A DNA stretch of 17,055 bases. Source: an uncultured Bacteroidales bacterium (GTDB taxonomy: Bacteria; Bacteroidota; Bacteroidia; Bacteroidales; UBA932). Numbering within the stretch: position 1 is the first letter of the stretch; every line of letters starts with the position of its first letter. Both the position numbers and the translations under genes were made by a program. Positions 14,970 to 17,055 of this stretch are shown in pieces. The notes under the pieces were generated by a model. That model searched no databases. It was not told the origin of the DNA and was given only the letters and a program-made list of their open reading frames with translations. The DNA lies in the NCBI GenBank assembly GCA_900541925.1, contig UQMB01000024.1, forward strand, positions 1 to 17,055, in the 5' to 3' direction.

Positions 14970-16836
14970 AACTTTGTTATTGGCCTGCCTCGTCTGCTTA
15001 TGCACCGGGGCGACGGCGCAGCGGGTGACATCTCCTGACGGAAAGGTCGAGATTGGATTCTCCCTGCTGCGTCAGGCTCCTTCAGGCGGCCCGGCATACC
15101 CGGGCGACTCCCCGTTTTACGAAATAAAGTACGACGGCAAACCGTTCCTGCTCCCATCCCACCTTGAGCTCAACCTCAGCGGGACGGCCGAGTTGAAGCA
15201 CTACCTCACGGTAGAAGATGTCAAATACTCAGAGCACCGGGGCAGTTGGGCTCCCGTCTATGGGGAACAATCTTCATATCCGGACAACTACAACGAGATG
15301 CGCGTCTCGCTCAAGGAGACGCTTTACCCTGGCCGCCGGCTCGACATCGTATTCCGCGCCTACGATGAGGGCGCCGCCTTCCGCTACGAGATTCCTTCCC
15401 AGCCCGGACTTGAGAAGGTCGTGCTGACCGGGGAGAATACGGAATTCTCATTCCCGAAATTCGCCTCGGTCTGGGAATCCCACGGCCACGAAGGCAAATA
15501 CTACAAGGTCTACCCTTCCGAGATCGCCCCCGGATGCGAACTCCCGCTCACTTGTAAGACAGTGGACGGAATCTACGGTGCCATCATGGAGGCCGGATGC
15601 AACCACTACCCGAGAGCCTATGTGGACGCCCCTTACCACCGCACCGGCATTTTGAGAATCAGGTTGCGTGGGGAAGCCAAAGGAGAAAACGGGCTCAAGA
15701 GCGGGTGGAGGGTCATAAGCCTTTCCGACAAGCCGGGAGATCTCATGATCAACAACTACCTGCTGTACAATCTCAGCGAGCCGTGCGCAATAGAAGATAC
15801 AGACTGGATCAAGCCGGGCACCGCCATGAGAGAAACCAGCATTTCAACGCCCGAAGCCTACAAAATGATAGACTACTGCGAATCCATGGGGATTGATTAT
15901 ATGATTTTCGACTGGGGCTGGTACGGCAAGGCCTCTTCTCAGGAAGCCTACCCGGGCGAGGTCAATGTCACAAATCCGTCCACGGGGGAACCGCGTCCAA
16001 ACCATCCCGGACTCGACCTCCAGTCCATCATAAAGTACGGCCAGGAGCATAATGTCGGCATCTTCCTGTATGTCAACCGCGAAGGCTGCGAGAGATACGC
16101 AGATGACATTTTTCCACTTTATGAAAAATGGGGAATCAAAGGCATCAAGCCGGGCTTTGTCAGTGTCGGGACACAGGAGTGGCAGGAATGGACCGAAAGA
16201 CTCGTGGCAAAAGCTGCCAAATACCACCTGCTCGTAGACATCCACGACGCCTACCGCCCGGACGGTCTGAGCCGCAAATGGCCTAACCTTCTCACCCAGG
16301 AAGGCATCCACGGCACAGAACAGGAGCCGAATGCCGACCACTCGACGATGCTTCCGTACACCAGATACACAATCGGGGCCGGAGACTTCACACCAGGATT
16401 CGCCAGGAAGACCCTTCAGACAAGTTTCGCACACCGTCTTGCACTCGCTGTAATATATTACAGCCCCGCACAGTTCCTCTTCTGGAACGAACGCCTCGGC
16501 GAAGACCACTACCGCCCGGAACTCGAGTTCTGGAAAGACCTGCCGACAGTATGGGATCAGACAGTGTTTCTCAGCGGAGAGATTGGAGAGTCCGCTGTTG
16601 TGGCACGCCGCAGCGGAGACCTCTGGTATGTCGGAGGCATCACCAACACCAACGCGAGAAGCCTGACTCTCGACTGCTCGTTCCTCGGGAAAGGCAAGTT
16701 CGAGGCCATCATATATCAGGACGGCAAGGACGGGAGTGTGGAGATAAGCCGCAAGAGGGTCTCCTCAAAGTCCGTCTTGGACTTCAAGTTGATTCCGTCA
16801 GGCGGATTCACAATGAAAATCAGGAAGTTGTCATAA
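14962..16836 (+). CDS. GH97 alpha-glycosidase, second copy
   Basis: Exported GH97 enzyme of 624 residues, signal peptide MNRTLLLACLVCLCTGATAQ. Family marks are SWAPVYGEQSSYPDNYN, DTDWIKPGTAMRE, MIFDWGWYGK, GIKPGFVSVGTQ, LVDIHDAYRPDG, PNLLTQEGIHGTEQE and a C-terminal sheet ending in GGFTMKIRKL. Active-site residues follow the same pattern as the first copy: acid Glu453, calcium-ligand Glu447, Asp429 at the SusB Glu508 position, and Gly398 at the retaining-nucleophile position. The two copies differ through most of their length (for example, this one has a longer insertion after GWYG and a different N-terminal loop), so they are old paralogues with probably different substrates or linkages. It is the last gene of the operon, overlaps the hydrolase stop by eight bases, ends in TAA and is followed by a terminator. 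Confidence 0.94.
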   Translation: MNRTLLLACLVCLCTGATAQRVTSPDGKVEIGFSLLRQAPSGGPAYPGDSPFYEIKYDGKPFLLPSHLELNLSGTAELKHYLTVEDVKYSEHRGSWAPVYGEQSSYPDNYNEMRVSLKETLYPGRRLDIVFRAYDEGAAFRYEIPSQPGLEKVVLTGENTEFSFPKFASVWESHGHEGKYYKVYPSEIAPGCELPLTCKTVDGIYGAIMEAGCNHYPRAYVDAPYHRTGILRIRLRGEAKGENGLKSGWRVISLSDKPGDLMINNYLLYNLSEPCAIEDTDWIKPGTAMRETSISTPEAYKMIDYCESMGIDYMIFDWGWYGKASSQEAYPGEVNVTNPSTGEPRPNHPGLDLQSIIKYGQEHNVGIFLYVNREGCERYADDIFPLYEKWGIKGIKPGFVSVGTQEWQEWTERLVAKAAKYHLLVDIHDAYRPDGLSRKWPNLLTQEGIHGTEQEPNADHSTMLPYTRYTIGAGDFTPGFARKTLQTSFAHRLALAVIYYSPAQFLFWNERLGEDHYRPELEFWKDLPTVWDQTVFLSGEIGESAVVARRSGDLWYVGGITNTNARSLTLDCSFLGKGKFEAIIYQDGKDGSVEISRKRVSSKSVLDFKLIPSGGFTMKIRKLS

Positions 16837-16871
16837 GCGAGCGGCGAGAATAAGTTTACTGGCATAACCCC

Positions 16872-16915
16872 AGAGAGGCCGGCTGAAAGTAATTTTTGGC
16901 CGGCCCCTCTTTTTT
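16872..16915 (+). terminator. Rho-independent terminator of the plus-strand operon
   Basis: The stem has GCCGGC at 16878-16883 paired with GCCGGC at 16899-16904, extended by AGAG/CTCT after a small bulge. The loop is 15 bases, followed by a T run through 16915. It lies about 35 bases after the TAA of the second GH97. The remaining gap to 17024 is AT-rich leader DNA for the next gene with nothing else I can name. Confidence 0.8.
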
Positions 16916-17024
16916 GTGATAATCGGTGCAGGTTTTTCTGTTTCTTATCTCTTTTGAAGTTTCTTTATTGTCTAGCGCCCCGGGAATCGCTATCATTGCG
17001 GGCGTAACTTTTAAACTCTTTACA

Positions 17025-17055
17025 ATGGGAAACTTCAAGAGAGATTCTGCCGGCG
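17025..17055 (+). CDS. Start of an unidentified gene, cut by the window edge
   Basis: ATG at 17025 opens the frame MGNFKRDSAG and runs off the window. It follows a terminator and about 110 bases of AT-rich leader ending in AAACTCTTTACA, which resembles the A/T-rich leaders of Bacteroidota genes. There is no signal peptide in the visible residues, so it is probably cytoplasmic and not part of the glycan operon. Ten codons are too few to assign a family. Confidence 0.45.
   Translation, partial: MGNFKRDSAG

Noticed and set aside
11440..16836. Recent tandem duplication of the GH97 gene
   Set aside because: The two GH97 proteins share motifs but differ through most of their sequence, including loops and signal peptides, and a different gene lies between them.

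Overview
The window reads as Bacteroidota DNA, most likely a GC-rich member of the order Bacteroidales such as an Alistipes-like or related gut lineage. The genus is a guess from base composition and gene style. Support comes from a one-protein hybrid two-component regulator (HTCS), exported glycoside hydrolases of families GH43, GH3, GH92 and GH97, no clear Shine-Dalgarno sequences, and dense four-base gene overlaps. It is a carbohydrate-utilisation locus without any SusC/SusD transporter pair in view.

Layout. Positions 1-728 hold no convincing gene. They carry an island of imperfect direct and inverted repeats: a 27-base tandem repeat, a roughly 75-base tandem repeat, a repeated GGTGCGCACC-containing block, and a 17-base direct repeat spaced 414 bases apart. 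On the minus strand, a GH43 enzyme (4415-5548) overlaps the HTCS sensor-regulator (729-4418) by ATGA, so both are probably one transcript. A short AT-rich divergent control region (5549-5681) with two dyads follows. On the plus strand comes one overlapped operon: an alginate-lyase-like domain fused to GH3 (5682-9116), a divergent GH92 (9113-11443), a GH97 (11440-13368), a secreted alpha/beta-hydrolase interrupted by an in-frame TAG (13365-14309, continuing 14310-14969), and a second GH97 (14962-16836). A rho-independent terminator (16872-16915) closes the operon. The first ten codons of another gene start at 17025.

How it may work. The HTCS periplasmic propeller would sense an oligosaccharide and activate the divergent promoters. 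The products all carry export signals and are mostly exo-acting families, so they would trim a branched oligosaccharide in the periplasm or at the surface. Alpha-linked ends would go to GH97 and GH92, beta-linked ends to GH3, furanosyl or galactosyl ends to GH43, a uronic acid linkage possibly to the lyase-like domain, and ester groups to the hydrolase. No endo-acting backbone enzyme and no transporter are visible, so the substrate cannot be named.

Most notable points: the lyase-like/GH3 fusion; the amber stop that cuts an otherwise intact 534-codon reading frame; and two GH97 enzymes sharing a catalytic-site pattern (Gly at the retaining nucleophile position, Asp at the SusB general-base position) that matches neither characterised GH97 type.
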